Of a stretch of DNA of 64,000 nt, positions 18,358 through 28,670 are shown in pieces. Location: positions 1 through 64,000 of the forward strand of contig JAAYFD010000017.1 of the NCBI GenBank assembly GCA_012728415.1. The letters are read 5' to 3'. The notes under the pieces are model-generated. The model did not search any database. It worked only from the letters and a program-made list of their open reading frames with translations, and was not told the origin of the DNA. Source of the DNA: Gammaproteobacteria bacterium. GTDB taxonomy: Bacteria; Pseudomonadota; Gammaproteobacteria; Pseudomonadales; Pseudomonadaceae. The position numbers were made by a program, and so were the translations under genes. Each line of letters starts with the position of its first letter. The stretch's first letter is position 1.

Positions 18358-18429
18358 ACCAGGCGGCCAATGTAAAACATCGCTGTGGTTGCGACACAGC
18401 CCTGACAAGTCGGAAGAAAAAAGGACAGC

Positions 18430-20799
18430 ATGAAACGTCTGTTATTATCCGCGGCAATTTCCGCAATCATCAGCACCCAGGCTTCGGCCGCCTCTTTCAC
18501 GGTGACGGATATTCGTCTCAATGGCTTGCAGCGCGTCTCTGCCGGTAGTGTTTTTGCTGCCTTGCCACTTAATGTTGGCGATCAGGTTGATGACGAACAG
18601 CTGGCTGAAGCAACCCGCTCGCTGTTCCGTACCGGCTTTTTCCAGGACATTCGTCTGGCTCGTGATGGCGAAGTATTGGTGGTCAACCTGGTTGAGCGCC
18701 CTTCCATTTCGTCGATTGATATCAGCGGTAACAAGGCGATCAAGAAGGATGACCTGCTTAAAGGCCTGAAACAGGCCGGACTGGCCGAGGGTGAGATCTT
18801 TCAGCAAGCGACGCTTGAGGGGGTACGCAACGAGCTGCAGCGCCAGTATGTGGCCCAGGGCCGTTACTCCGCACATATTGATGCCAAAATTGTCGAGCAG
18901 CCGCGTAATCGTGTGGGTATCAAGATTGATATCAAGGAAGGCTCGGTGGCTTCGATCCGTAACGTCAATATCGTTGGCAATACGGTTTTCAGCGACGAAG
19001 AGCTGACCGGACTGTTTGAACTGAAGAAAAGACACTTCACTTCGTTCTTCAAGGGCGATGACAAGTATTCGCGTGAAAAGCTTTCCGGTGACCTTGAACG
19101 TTTGCGTTCACACTATCTGGACCGGGGTTATATCAATATGGATATTGTCTCGACCCAGGTGTCCATCACGCCGGACAAAAAGCATGTCTATATCACCGTC
19201 AACATTGATGAGGGCGAGCAGTATCGAGTGCGTGAAGTCAAGCTGAGCGGTGACCTGAAAGTACCCGAAGAGGAAGTCGAAGCGCTGTTGTTGTCCAAGG
19301 AGGGCCAGATTTTCTCACGTAAAGTGATGACCACCACTTCTGAACTGATTACGCGGCGCCTGGGTAATGAGGGTTACACCTTTGCCAACGTCAGCGGCAT
19401 GCCGCAGCCTCATGATGAAGACAATACTGTTACCATTACCTATGTGGTTGACCCGGGCAAGCGCGCTTACGTCAACCGTATCAACTTCCGTGGCAACACC
19501 AAGACCCGTGACGAAGTATTGCGTCGCGAAATGCGTCAAATGGAAGGTGGCTGGGCTTCCACCTACTTGATTGATCAGTCAAAGGTGCGTCTTGAGCGTT
19601 TGGGCCATTTCAAGGAGGTTACGGTTGAAACTCCAGCCGTGCCCGGCACCGATGACCAGATTGACGTCAATTTCAGCGTTGAAGAGCAACCCTCCGGCTC
19701 CGTAAGCGCGAGCATTGGCTATGCCCAAAATGCGGGCATGATCCTGGGTGGCTCGATCAGTCAGAACAACTTCATGGGCACCGGTAACCACGTCACCATT
19801 GGCCTGACGCGCAGTGAATACCAGAGTCACTACAACTTCAGCTTTATTGATCCGTATTGGACCGTAGATGGCGTCAGCCTGGGTTACAATGCATTCTATC
19901 GCAAGACCAATTATGACAAGCTGAACTATGATGTTTCCAGCTATGCCGTAGACAGCGCGGGTGGCGGCATCACCATGGGCTATCCGATCAGCGAGGTATC
20001 CCGCCTGACTTTTGGCCTGAGTGCACAAAGTGACAAAGTTAAGCCCGGCACTTATCCGGCGGTAGAGATACAGGATTTTATCACCAAAGAAGGGAAGAGC
20101 TTTACCAACTTCAAGGCTACTGCCGGTTGGTCCACTTCGACCCTGAACCGCGGCATGCTGCCTACGGCTGGCGCCTCGCAGAGCCTGTTTCTGGAGGCAA
20201 CGGTGCCTGGCAGCGACTTGAAATTTTATCGGCTGGACTATGACGGCCAGTACTTCAAGGGCCTTTGGGGGGATCATGTATTGCGTTTCCATACCCGTCT
20301 GGGTTATGCGGAGAGCTACGGATCCACCAGCAAGTTGCCGTTCTACGAGAACTATTATGCCGGTGGGTTTGACTCCGTGCGCGGTTTCCGGGATGGCGCC
20401 ATGGGCCCGCGCAGCACTTATTACGGATACGGTAAGGACTGTACCCGTGAAAAGTGCGATCCGGACCGGGACTTTTTGCATTTCGGCGGTAACGTCCTGA
20501 TTGAAGGTGGTGTCGAGTGGATTTTTCCGATGCCCTTTGTCAAGGACCAGCGCTCCATTCGCAGCTATGCCTTTTGGGATGTGGGTAACGTTTTTGACAC
20601 CAATTGCAGCAAAGAACAAAAAGCCCGCAATGAAAGTGGTTGCAGCATCAAGGCCGGCGACCTGGGCAGTGCTGCCGGGCTGGGGCTGACCTGGGTGACC
20701 GCCATGGGACCGCTGAGTTTCAGTGTTGGCCGTCCGATCAAAAAACCGGATAACTCGAAAGCCCAGTTCTTCCAGTTCACACTGGGCCAAACTTTCTAA
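18430..20799 (+). CDS. bamA: Outer-membrane assembly factor BamA
   Basis: Central subunit of the beta-barrel assembly machinery (789 residues). A signal peptide ends at about residue 20 (TQASA), five POTRA domains fill residues 24-425, and the Omp85 barrel follows. The conserved lid-lock motif VRGFRDGAMGP is visible at about residues 650-660, and the protein ends in phenylalanine (TLGQTF). Preceded by AAAGGA. It sits between rseP and skp as in other gammaproteobacteria. Confidence 0.98.
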   Translation: MKRLLLSAAISAIISTQASAASFTVTDIRLNGLQRVSAGSVFAALPLNVGDQVDDEQLAEATRSLFRTGFFQDIRLARDGEVLVVNLVERPSISSIDISGNKAIKKDDLLKGLKQAGLAEGEIFQQATLEGVRNELQRQYVAQGRYSAHIDAKIVEQPRNRVGIKIDIKEGSVASIRNVNIVGNTVFSDEELTGLFELKKRHFTSFFKGDDKYSREKLSGDLERLRSHYLDRGYINMDIVSTQVSITPDKKHVYITVNIDEGEQYRVREVKLSGDLKVPEEEVEALLLSKEGQIFSRKVMTTTSELITRRLGNEGYTFANVSGMPQPHDEDNTVTITYVVDPGKRAYVNRINFRGNTKTRDEVLRREMRQMEGGWASTYLIDQSKVRLERLGHFKEVTVETPAVPGTDDQIDVNFSVEEQPSGSVSASIGYAQNAGMILGGSISQNNFMGTGNHVTIGLTRSEYQSHYNFSFIDPYWTVDGVSLGYNAFYRKTNYDKLNYDVSSYAVDSAGGGITMGYPISEVSRLTFGLSAQSDKVKPGTYPAVEIQDFITKEGKSFTNFKATAGWSTSTLNRGMLPTAGASQSLFLEATVPGSDLKFYRLDYDGQYFKGLWGDHVLRFHTRLGYAESYGSTSKLPFYENYYAGGFDSVRGFRDGAMGPRSTYYGYGKDCTREKCDPDRDFLHFGGNVLIEGGVEWIFPMPFVKDQRSIRSYAFWDVGNVFDTNCSKEQKARNESGCSIKAGDLGSAAGLGLTWVTAMGPLSFSVGRPIKKPDNSKAQFFQFTLGQTF

Positions 20800-20833
20800 C
20801 CCGTTGTATACGTCAACCAAAAGGAAATATACC

Positions 20834-21337
20834 GTGCGTAAACTCATTCAAATTGCAGTTCTTTCAACTATGGCGGTAACGGGAGCAGCCTGGGCTGATA
20901 TCAAGATTGCCGTGCTGGACTATCAAATGGCCCTTTTGGATTCGGATGCAGCCAAAAAGTACGCAGTGGACTCTGAAAAGAAATTTGCTCCCCAGCTGAA
21001 CAAGCTCAAAGCCCTTGAGTCCGATGCCAAGCGTCTGCAAGATCGTCTGATGAAAGACGGTGAAAAAATGCAGCAGGCCGAGTACGAGCGTTTGGAGCTT
21101 GAGCTGAAGCAAAAGGCCCGTGACTTTCAAGTGCAATCCCAGGATCTTAACGAAGCCAAAGCCATGGCTGATAACGAAGTGCTGCAAACACTCAAGCCGA
21201 AGCTGGATAAAGCGGTTGAGGAAGTACTGAAGGCCGGCAACTATGACTTGGTGATTGACCGCGGAGCCGTGGTGGATGTGAAGCCACAGCTGGATATTAC
21301 TTTGCGCGTGATTGAGCGCATGAACCAGATGCGTTAA
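20834..21337 (+). CDS. skp: Periplasmic chaperone Skp/OmpH
   Basis: Trimeric periplasmic chaperone (167 residues) that carries unfolded outer-membrane proteins to BamA. It has a signal peptide ending AAWA near residue 22, a short beta core ([15 protein letters not shown]) and a long charged helical hairpin (about residues 45-130). The GTG at 20834 is the start: AAGGA lies at 20821-20825 and the signal peptide follows at once, while the upstream ATG at 20723 lies within bamA. Confidence 0.94.
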   Translation: MRKLIQIAVLSTMAVTGAAWADIKIAVLDYQMALLDSDAAKKYAVDSEKKFAPQLNKLKALESDAKRLQDRLMKDGEKMQQAEYERLELELKQKARDFQVQSQDLNEAKAMADNEVLQTLKPKLDKAVEEVLKAGNYDLVIDRGAVVDVKPQLDITLRVIERMNQMR

Positions 21338-21348
21338 GAGACAATCTG

Positions 21349-22368
21349 ATGAAAGCGTACAGCTTGCACGCGCTGGCCGGGATGCTGAATGCTCAGCTGC
21401 GTGGTTCGGCTGGCTTGCAAATCCACGGATTGGGCACCTTGCAGAACGCCGGTCCCGGGCAGCTGGCTTTTTTGGCCAGTGCCAGTTACCGCAAGCAGCT
21501 GGTGGATACCCGGGCTGGTGCAGTTTTGCTTAGGGCCGAGGATGCCGATGGCTTTGACGGCAACTGCCTGGTGGTGCCCGATCCCTACCTAGCTTATGCG
21601 AGACTGTCTCATCTGTTTGACCGCAAACCGGTGGCACAGCCTGGAATCCATCCGACTGCGGTGATTGCTGCCAGCGCCCAGGTGGCCGCATCGGCATCGA
21701 TCGGTCCGGGTGTGGTCATTGAGAGTGAGGCCTACATTGGCGATAACGTGACGCTGGGTGCCCACTGCTTTGTTGGTGCCCGCAGCCGTATCGGCAAGGA
21801 TGGCTGGCTGGCACCGCGGGTAACCCTGTATCACGATGTCACCATTGGCGAGCGGGTGGTCATCCAGTCCGGCGCCGTGCTGGGCGGGGAAGGCTTTGGT
21901 TTTGCCAAACAGGATGGTGAGTGGCTGAAGATTGCCCAGATTGGCGGTGTTTCAGTGGGTGATGACGTCGAAATTGGTGCCAATACCACCATTGATCGCG
22001 GAGCCCTGGACGATACCCGTATCGGCAATGACGTCAAGCTGGACAACCAGATCATGATTGCCCACAACGTTGAAGTGGGCGACCATACAGCGATGGCTGC
22101 TTGTGTTGGCATTTCTGGCAGTACCCGTATTGGTCGTAACTGCATGCTGGCTGGCGGTGTAGGTTTGGTTGGACATATAGAGATTTGTGATAATGTTTTT
22201 GTAACCGGAATGACCATGGTGACTCACAGCATCACGGAGCCGGGTGCTTATTCGTCAGGCACGGCGATGCAGCCGGCCGGGGACTGGAAAAAGAACGCAG
22301 TGCGGTTCCGTCAGCTCGATGATATGGCCAGACGTATTCGTGCATTGGAAAAGAACGACAGGAAGTAA
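21349..22368 (+). CDS. lpxD: UDP-3-O-(3-hydroxyacyl)glucosamine N-acyltransferase
   Basis: Third step of lipid A synthesis: adds the N-linked hydroxyacyl chain (339 residues). The N-terminal uridine-binding domain (1-100) is followed by hexapeptide repeats forming a left-handed beta-helix. The catalytic histidine is in [11 protein letters not shown], and a C-terminal helix ends the protein. Starts 11 bases after skp. Substrate chain length cannot be read from sequence alone. Confidence 0.97.
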   Translation: MKAYSLHALAGMLNAQLRGSAGLQIHGLGTLQNAGPGQLAFLASASYRKQLVDTRAGAVLLRAEDADGFDGNCLVVPDPYLAYARLSHLFDRKPVAQPGIHPTAVIAASAQVAASASIGPGVVIESEAYIGDNVTLGAHCFVGARSRIGKDGWLAPRVTLYHDVTIGERVVIQSGAVLGGEGFGFAKQDGEWLKIAQIGGVSVGDDVEIGANTTIDRGALDDTRIGNDVKLDNQIMIAHNVEVGDHTAMAACVGISGSTRIGRNCMLAGGVGLVGHIEICDNVFVTGMTMVTHSITEPGAYSSGTAMQPAGDWKKNAVRFRQLDDMARRIRALEKNDRK

Positions 22369-22464
22369 AGCTTGACAGCTGGATTTCTGTTTATTTGTTT
22401 GGCCTGAGCGGGGTATCAACAATGTACCGCCGCTGCCTATTTGAAATGTAAGGTTGGTTTACCC

Positions 22465-22905
22465 ATGTTGGATGTCAATCAAATTCGCCAGTTATTGCCT
22501 CATCGTTACCCTTTTTTGCTGGTGGATCGGGTAGAAACCCTCGACCTTGAAGAAAAGACCATCAAGGCCTACAAGAATGTCAGTATCAACGAGCCGTTTT
22601 TCAATGGTCACTTCCCGCAGCATCCGATTATGCCCGGCGTGCTGATTACCGAAGCCATGGCCCAGGCGGCTGGTATTCTGGGCTTCAAAATGATGAGCTC
22701 CTCACCCGAGGACGGCACCCTTTATTACTTTGTTGGCTCTGACAAATTGCGCTTCCGTCAGCCGGTAGTACCTGGTGATAAACTTGAGCTGCAAGCCCGC
22801 TTCCTTAGTGTCAAGCGAGGTATCTGGAAGTTTGATTGCAAAGCTTCGGTTGGTGATGCCCTGGTGTGTTCAGCCGAGATTATTTGTGCGGAACGTAAAC
22901 TATGA
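22465..22905 (+). CDS. fabZ: 3-hydroxyacyl-ACP dehydratase FabZ
   Basis: Hot-dog-fold dehydratase of type II fatty acid synthesis (146 residues). The catalytic His and Glu are visible in [20 protein letters not shown]. The ATG at 22465 is the start; an in-frame TTG at 22441 would add eight unrelated residues. A 96-base gap separates it from lpxD, larger than others in this block, and contains a TTGACA at 22372, so an internal promoter is possible. It overlaps lpxA by 4 bases. Confidence 0.97.
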   Translation: MLDVNQIRQLLPHRYPFLLVDRVETLDLEEKTIKAYKNVSINEPFFNGHFPQHPIMPGVLITEAMAQAAGILGFKMMSSSPEDGTLYYFVGSDKLRFRQPVVPGDKLELQARFLSVKRGIWKFDCKASVGDALVCSAEIICAERKL

Positions 22906-23678
22906 GTTTGATTGACCCTCGCGCTATTATTGATCCATCCGCACGGCTGGCTGCCAATGTGCAAGTTGGCCCCTGGACTATTATTGGCCCAGATGTGGAG
23001 ATCGGCGAGGGGACCGTTGTTGCGTCTCATGTGGTAATCAGGGGGCCAACGGTTATTGGACGCGATAACAAAATTTACCAGTTCACCTCAATTGGTGAAG
23101 ACACGCCAGATCTGAAGTATAGGGGTGAGCCAACCCGGTTGCTGGTTGGTGACCGTAACGTCATTCGCGAGGGCGTTACCATTCATCGCGGCACGGTACA
23201 GGACCGCGGTGAAACATGCATCGGCAGTGACAACTTGCTGATGGCCTATGTTCATGTAGGCCATGACAGCGTAATCGACAATCACTGTATCCTGGTCAAC
23301 AACACGGCTTTGGCTGGCCATGTGCATGTGGGCGACTATGCCATTTTGTCTGGCTATACCCTGGTGCATCAGTATTGCCATATAGGTCCGTATAGCTTTA
23401 CAGCCATGGGTACAGCCATTGGTAAGGATGTGCCGGCTTTCGTCACTGTGGCTGGCAATCCGGCTGAAGCGCGCAGCATGAACTTTGAGGGCATGCGCCG
23501 CCGTGGTTTTGCCCCTGCTACGGTGCAGGCGCTGCGTCGCGCTTACAAGCTGGTTTATCGCAGCGGGCTGACCGTGGATCAGGCTGTTGAGCAGTTGGCC
23601 GATAGTGCCAGGGAGCATGCCGAGGTTGCGCTGTTTCGTGACTCGATTCGTCATTCGACCCGGGGCATTACCCGCTGA
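22902..23678 (+). CDS. lpxA: UDP-N-acetylglucosamine acyltransferase LpxA
   Basis: First enzyme of lipid A synthesis (258 residues), transferring hydroxyacyl from ACP to UDP-GlcNAc. Ten or so hexapeptide repeats form the beta-helix; the catalytic histidine lies in [12 protein letters not shown] near residue 122. The C-terminal helical domain starts at about 190. It overlaps fabZ upstream and lpxB downstream by a few bases, so the three are translationally linked. Confidence 0.98.
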   Translation: MSLIDPRAIIDPSARLAANVQVGPWTIIGPDVEIGEGTVVASHVVIRGPTVIGRDNKIYQFTSIGEDTPDLKYRGEPTRLLVGDRNVIREGVTIHRGTVQDRGETCIGSDNLLMAYVHVGHDSVIDNHCILVNNTALAGHVHVGDYAILSGYTLVHQYCHIGPYSFTAMGTAIGKDVPAFVTVAGNPAEARSMNFEGMRRRGFAPATVQALRRAYKLVYRSGLTVDQAVEQLADSAREHAEVALFRDSIRHSTRGITR

Positions 23679-24811
23679 TGGACAGGAAAATCAAGGTTGC
23701 CCTGGTCGCCGGTGAGGCCTCTGGTGACATTTTGGGTGGTGCCCTGATGCGTGAGTTGCGCGGTCAGCATCCGGATATCGAATTCATTGGCGTGGGCGGT
23801 CCGCAGATGCAGGAGCAGGGGCTGCAGTCATTTTTTCCGATGGAACGACTGGCTGTAATGGGGCTGGTTGAAGTCCTCGGCCGTTTGCCTGAGCTGCTCA
23901 AGCGTCGCAAGCAGCTACTGGAGTATATGCTGCATGAGCAGCCAGATGTTTTCATTGGCATTGATGCACCTGACTTTAATCTTGATCTTGAGCTGAAGCT
24001 GCGTGAGCAGGGTATTAAAACGGTTCATTATGTCAGCCCCTCTGTATGGGCCTGGCGCCAAAAGCGGGTATTGAAAATAAAGCAGGCTTGCGATCTGATG
24101 CTATGCCTGTTGCCGTTCGAAGCCAGTTTCTATGAAGAGCATCAAGTTCCGGTTCGCTTTGTCGGGCATCCGCTGGCCGACAGCATAGCGCTGGAGCATG
24201 ATCAGGGCAGAGGGCGCCGCCAGCTTGGGCTGGATCTTGAAGCCCCGCTGGTAGCCCTGATGCCAGGTAGTCGTGGCAGCGAAGTGGCGCGCCTTGGTGG
24301 TTTATTTCTGCAAACTGCACGGCTGCTGCATCAGAATAATTCCGAGTTGCGTTTTGTGATGCCGGCTGCCAATGCTTTACGCAGGGAGCAGCTGGAGAAC
24401 ATGCTGAAGAGTTTTCCCGAAGTGCCGGTGACCCTGCTTGAGGGGCAGTCACAGCTGGCACTGCAGGCTTGCGACGCGGTGCTGATAGCCTCCGGCACTG
24501 CGACCCTTGAGGCCATGCTGTTCAAGCGGCCAATGGTGGTTGCTTACCGGTTGGCGGGGCTGACCTATCGAATCCTCAAACTGATGGTAAAAAGCCGTTA
24601 TTTTGCCCTGCCCAATTTGCTGGCTGGCGAGGCGCTGGTGCCAGAGCTGATTCAGCAAGCAGCGACAGCGGATAACCTGGCGTGTGCTGTTGAACAGCAG
24701 CTGCGTGACGGGAGTCGCCAGGCCGGACGCTTTCTCGAGCTGCACCAACAGTTGCGCTTGAACGCATCCAGCGAAGCGGCCAAAGCGGTGCTGCAGCTGC
24801 TGGAAACTTGA
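23678..24811 (+). CDS. lpxB: Lipid-A-disaccharide synthase
   Basis: GT-B glycosyltransferase of family 19 (377 residues) that joins lipid X and UDP-diacylglucosamine. Recognised by [14 protein letters not shown] at the N-terminus, [13 protein letters not shown] in the middle, and [13 protein letters not shown] plus [20 protein letters not shown] in the C-terminal domain. Its ATG shares one base with the lpxA stop. Confidence 0.98.
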   Translation: MDRKIKVALVAGEASGDILGGALMRELRGQHPDIEFIGVGGPQMQEQGLQSFFPMERLAVMGLVEVLGRLPELLKRRKQLLEYMLHEQPDVFIGIDAPDFNLDLELKLREQGIKTVHYVSPSVWAWRQKRVLKIKQACDLMLCLLPFEASFYEEHQVPVRFVGHPLADSIALEHDQGRGRRQLGLDLEAPLVALMPGSRGSEVARLGGLFLQTARLLHQNNSELRFVMPAANALRREQLENMLKSFPEVPVTLLEGQSQLALQACDAVLIASGTATLEAMLFKRPMVVAYRLAGLTYRILKLMVKSRYFALPNLLAGEALVPELIQQAATADNLACAVEQQLRDGSRQAGRFLELHQQLRLNASSEAAKAVLQLLET

Positions 24812-24845
24812 CAGGCAGTCATTAAGCTACAGGCATGAACACTCC

Positions 24846-25451
24846 ATGCAACTGAATTTTATAGACTTTCCAGAAGTAACCCTGCTTGCTGGTGTTGATG
24901 AGGTTGGTCGTGGCCCACTGTGTGGCCCGGTAGTGGCAGCAGCAGTGATACTTGACCCGCAGAGACCTGTAGCTGGCTTGCAGGACTCGAAAAAGCTCAC
25001 CGAAAAAAAACGCAGCGAGCTGGCCACCAACATTCGTGAACAGGCACTGGCCTGGTGCATTGCCCGTGCCGAGGTTGAGGAAATCGATCGCCTGAATATT
25101 TTGCATGCCACCATGTTGGCCATGCAGCGGGCGATTGAGGGCCTGCAGCCGACACCAGAGCTGGCCTTGATTGATGGTAATCGCTGCCCGTTGCTTTCCA
25201 TACCCTGCCAGGCTGTGATCAAGGGTGATGACCGGGTGCCGGCGATTGCAGCCGCATCGATTTTGGCCAAGGTGGCCCGTGACCGTGAAATGCAGCAACT
25301 GGATCTGCTGTATCCTGGTTATGGCTTGGCCAGTCACAAAGGGTATCCGACCAAACAGCATCTACAGGCCTTGCAGCGGCTGGGTGCCACAGAAATCCAC
25401 CGGCGTTCGTTCAAGCCGGTGCAACAGGTATTGAAGGTACAACAGCGATGA
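24846..25451 (+). CDS. rnhB: Ribonuclease HII
   Basis: Cleaves RNA within RNA-DNA hybrids and single ribonucleotides in DNA (201 residues). The catalytic DEVGRG motif is at about residues 18-23, with the further acidic residues in LIDGNR and the [14 protein letters not shown] segment. In P. aeruginosa dnaE follows rnhB, as I recall; here the ATGA overlap leads into a cardiolipin synthase instead, a change in local order. Confidence 0.96.
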   Translation: MQLNFIDFPEVTLLAGVDEVGRGPLCGPVVAAAVILDPQRPVAGLQDSKKLTEKKRSELATNIREQALAWCIARAEVEEIDRLNILHATMLAMQRAIEGLQPTPELALIDGNRCPLLSIPCQAVIKGDDRVPAIAAASILAKVARDREMQQLDLLYPGYGLASHKGYPTKQHLQALQRLGATEIHRRSFKPVQQVLKVQQR

Positions 25452-26890
25452 CTCAGACGATGACCATTGCACTGCTGTTTCATGCCTTTTTGGTCGCATC
25501 GTTCAGTATTCGTATTTTGTTGCGTGACGACTTCTCGCCACCAGCACGACTGGCCTGGTTCATCGTCCTTAACGTGTTGCCGTATTTTGGCAGTGTTGCC
25601 TATTTTCTGTTTGGGGAAATTGATCTGGGTAACCGTGCCCACCGACTGCACGATCAGGTGTTTGCCGAGCTGCGTGAGAAGGCAGCCCATTTTATGGGTG
25701 ACCGGGACAGCATCAATCAGCTGATTCCACGTATTTACCGGCCAGCGTTTTACTATGCTGCTTCAATTAACGGTTTTCATCCGGTTGCCGGTAACCGTGC
25801 CGAGCTGCTGGCCGATGCCGATGAAACCGTACGGCAGATGGTGGCTGATATGGATGCTGCCACCGATCATATTCATGTGCTTTATTATATTTGGCTGGAT
25901 GATGAAACCGGCACTGCAGTGGCAGAGGCGCTGATCAGGGCTGCCCGGCGTGGCGTGACCTGCAGGGCGATTGCCGACGGTTTGGGTTCGCGTCACTTGA
26001 TCGGTTCGGTGCTCTGGCACCGTATGAAGCTGGCCGGGGTGCAGCTGGCGGTGGCATTGCCGTATAACCGGCTGTTCAGGACGATTCTGACCAGCCGGCT
26101 GGACTTGCGCAATCACCGCAAGATTACAGTAATTGATGCCGCCATTACCTACTGTGGCAGCCGTAACTGTGCCGACCCGGAGTTTTTGCCCAAGGCCAGG
26201 TATGCTCCCTGGATTGATATCATGCTGCGCCTGCAGGGACCGGTGGTGGCGCAGAACCAGCTGTTATTTGCCAGTGACTGGATGCAGGCGACGGGCCAGT
26301 CCTGCAACTGTATTCCACTGCAAGCGGTTGCGCTGAAGGACGGCTTTCCTGCTTTGGTAATGGGTGCCGGCCCGACTGAACGACCAAAGGTTACGCCACA
26401 GCTGTTTGTGAGCCTGTTTGCCAGTGCCGAGCGCAGCCTGACCCTCACCACACCGTATTTTGTGCCGGACGCCACCACGCTGGAAGCCCTTTGTGCTGCC
26501 GCTTTGCGCGGAGTGCACGTGACACTGATTTTCCCCGAGCGTAACGATAGCTGGGTTGTTGCCGCTGCCAGCCACAGTTACTACCATCAGTTGTTGGATG
26601 CCGGTTGCCGGATTTACGAGCACGGGCATGGCCTGCTGCATGCAAAAACTCTTACCGTAGACGGTAAAGTCAGCCTGATTGGTTCGTCCAACCTGGATCT
26701 GCGCAGCTTCGACTTGAACTACGAGAACAATATTTTGCTGTACGATGAGGCCGTGACTGCCAGTATTGATCAGCGTCAGCAGCAATACCTGGCAGATTCC
26801 CGCAGGGTGGAGTTGCCAGAAGTGCTTTCGTGGCCTTTTTATCGGCGCATCTGGAACAACGTCATCGCTACCATTGGGCCGGTGCTATAA
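25448..26890 (+). CDS. clsA: Cardiolipin synthase (ClsA type)
   Basis: Inner-membrane phospholipase-D-family enzyme (480 residues) that makes cardiolipin from phosphatidylglycerol. Two N-terminal membrane segments (about residues 6-24 and 36-55, with the typical SVAYFLFGE) precede two PLD domains. The HKD motifs are seen as NHRKITVID with GSRN, and [20 protein letters not shown]. Length and the N-terminal helices favour ClsA over ClsB. It overlaps rnhB by 4 bases and ends the long envelope block. The 218 bases to the convergent gabD hold only weak hairpins. Confidence 0.93.
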   Translation: MTQTMTIALLFHAFLVASFSIRILLRDDFSPPARLAWFIVLNVLPYFGSVAYFLFGEIDLGNRAHRLHDQVFAELREKAAHFMGDRDSINQLIPRIYRPAFYYAASINGFHPVAGNRAELLADADETVRQMVADMDAATDHIHVLYYIWLDDETGTAVAEALIRAARRGVTCRAIADGLGSRHLIGSVLWHRMKLAGVQLAVALPYNRLFRTILTSRLDLRNHRKITVIDAAITYCGSRNCADPEFLPKARYAPWIDIMLRLQGPVVAQNQLLFASDWMQATGQSCNCIPLQAVALKDGFPALVMGAGPTERPKVTPQLFVSLFASAERSLTLTTPYFVPDATTLEALCAAALRGVHVTLIFPERNDSWVVAAASHSYYHQLLDAGCRIYEHGHGLLHAKTLTVDGKVSLIGSSNLDLRSFDLNYENNILLYDEAVTASIDQRQQQYLADSRRVELPEVLSWPFYRRIWNNVIATIGPVL

Positions 26891-27108
26891 GCCTGTGGTT
26901 GTCTAAGGCGCTGGTGTTTTCGTTTTTTAGCTTTCCGTCACACTGCCTGAGGCGCGTCCACAGCGGGTGTTTTTGCCCGCACACCAGGGCTCAGCTTGAA
27001 AAACCGGTACTGGAGACCGTACCGTGGAGAGGTGCACTGAAGCTATTGCGACACCAGTTGATCCAAAAGCACCAGGATCTCCCCCGAGCCCCCTTGCTCT
27101 CAGAAGGA

Positions 27109-28557
27109 TCAGGGGCCCAGGTTGATATTCAGATATTTGATTTCCAGATATTCCTCGATGCCGTAGCGTGAGCCTTCGCGGCCCAGCCCCGATGACTTGA
27201 TGCCGCCAAAAGGAGCCACCTCATTGGAAATCAGCCCGGTATTGATGCCAACCATGCCGTATTCCAAAGCTTCGCCAACACGGAAGATACGTTGCAGGTT
27301 CTGCGTATACAGGTAAGCGGCGAGGCCGTACTCGGTATCGTTGGCCAGCTGCATTGCTTGCTCTTCATCGCTGAAGCGAAACAGCGGCGCCAGCGGACCG
27401 AAGGTTTCTTCACGGGCTACCAGGGCGTTATGGGGCACATCAAGCAAAACGGTGGGTTCAAAAAAAGTGCCGCCAAGGGCGTGGGGCTGGCCACCGAGCA
27501 CAAGCCGGGCGCCCTGTTGCACTGCATCATCAATATGTGACTGCACCTTGGCTACCGCAGCTTGATTGATCAGCGGCCCCAGCTGGCTGCCGTCATCCAA
27601 ACCATTGCCTACCTGCAGCTGTGCCACAGCCTGCTGCAGTTTTTCGGCAAAGGCATCATAGATGCCGTCCTGTATATAAAAGCGGTTGGTGCAGACACAG
27701 GTTTGGCCGTTGTTACGAAATTTGGCCGCCATTGCGCCGGCCACGGCCTGATCAAGATCAGCATCGTTAAATACAATAAAGGGTGCATTCCCGCCCAGCT
27801 CAAGTGAAACTTTTTTAATATCGTGGGCGCACTGCCGCAGCAACAGACGACCGGTTTGGGTGGAACCGGTAAAGCTCAGTTTGCGCACGAGTGGGTTGCC
27901 GGTCAACTCGCCGCCGATGGCCTGCGCATCGCCTGTGACTACGTTGAAAACACCGGCGGGAATACCGGCCTGGTGAGCCAGTTCAGCCAGCGCCAGTGCC
28001 GAGTAGGGGGTCTGGGGTGAGGGCTTCAAGACCAGGGTACAGCCTGCAGCCAGAGCCGGGGCTGTTTTCCGGGTAATCATTGAGGAAGGAAAATTCCAGG
28101 GGGTGATGGCAGCCACCACGCCTACCGGTTGTTTTACTACCAGCAAGCGCTGGCTGGCTACCGGCGCGGGTAGCAGGTCGCCGTAAATGCGCTTGGCTTC
28201 TTCGGCAAACCACTCAACAAAAGAGGCGCCATAGCCTATCTCGCCACGGGCTTCGGCCAGTGGTTTCCCTTGCTCAAGCGTCATGATACGGGCCAGCTGT
28301 TCTTTATTCTGCATGATCAGCTCAAACCAGTTGTGCAGCAACTTTGCCCGCTCTTTGGCGGTCAAGGCACGCCAGGCCGGTAGCGCATGGCTGGCAGCAG
28401 TAATGGCTTTGCGGGTTTCTTCCGCGCCCATAAGAGGAACTTGTCCCAGCATTTCGCCGGTAGCCGGATTATAAATGTTTGTCGTGCGGCCATCGCGTGC
28501 ATCGCACCAGGTGCCGTTGATCCAGGCTTTCTGCCTGAACAGTGGAGATGTATTCAT
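27109..28557 (-). CDS. gabD: Succinate-semialdehyde dehydrogenase (NADP+)
   Basis: Aldehyde dehydrogenase of 482 residues that oxidises succinate semialdehyde to succinate in GABA breakdown. Visible: ITPWNFPSSMITRK, the cofactor loop FTGSTQTGR, the general base in LELGGNAPFIVF, the catalytic cysteine in GQTCVC, and the C-terminal PFGGIKSSGLGREGS. It resembles Pseudomonas GabD along its length. The ATG at 28557 is chosen because GGAGG stands 7 bases upstream; longer starts lack this. No gabT lies nearby. Divergent from the flavoprotein at 28671. Confidence 0.9.
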   Translation of the reverse strand: MNTSPLFRQKAWINGTWCDARDGRTTNIYNPATGEMLGQVPLMGAEETRKAITAASHALPAWRALTAKERAKLLHNWFELIMQNKEQLARIMTLEQGKPLAEARGEIGYGASFVEWFAEEAKRIYGDLLPAPVASQRLLVVKQPVGVVAAITPWNFPSSMITRKTAPALAAGCTLVLKPSPQTPYSALALAELAHQAGIPAGVFNVVTGDAQAIGGELTGNPLVRKLSFTGSTQTGRLLLRQCAHDIKKVSLELGGNAPFIVFNDADLDQAVAGAMAAKFRNNGQTCVCTNRFYIQDGIYDAFAEKLQQAVAQLQVGNGLDDGSQLGPLINQAAVAKVQSHIDDAVQQGARLVLGGQPHALGGTFFEPTVLLDVPHNALVAREETFGPLAPLFRFSDEEQAMQLANDTEYGLAAYLYTQNLQRIFRVGEALEYGMVGINTGLISNEVAPFGGIKSSGLGREGSRYGIEEYLEIKYLNINLGP

Positions 28558-28670
28558 GGGAGCCTCCATACGATCTGTCAACAAGAATAACAGAGCGCCG
28601 GAGTTGCCGAAACGCGAAACGGGCGCTAGGGTATACATTGTTAAAATATAAAGTGTTTTGAGGTTCAGGC

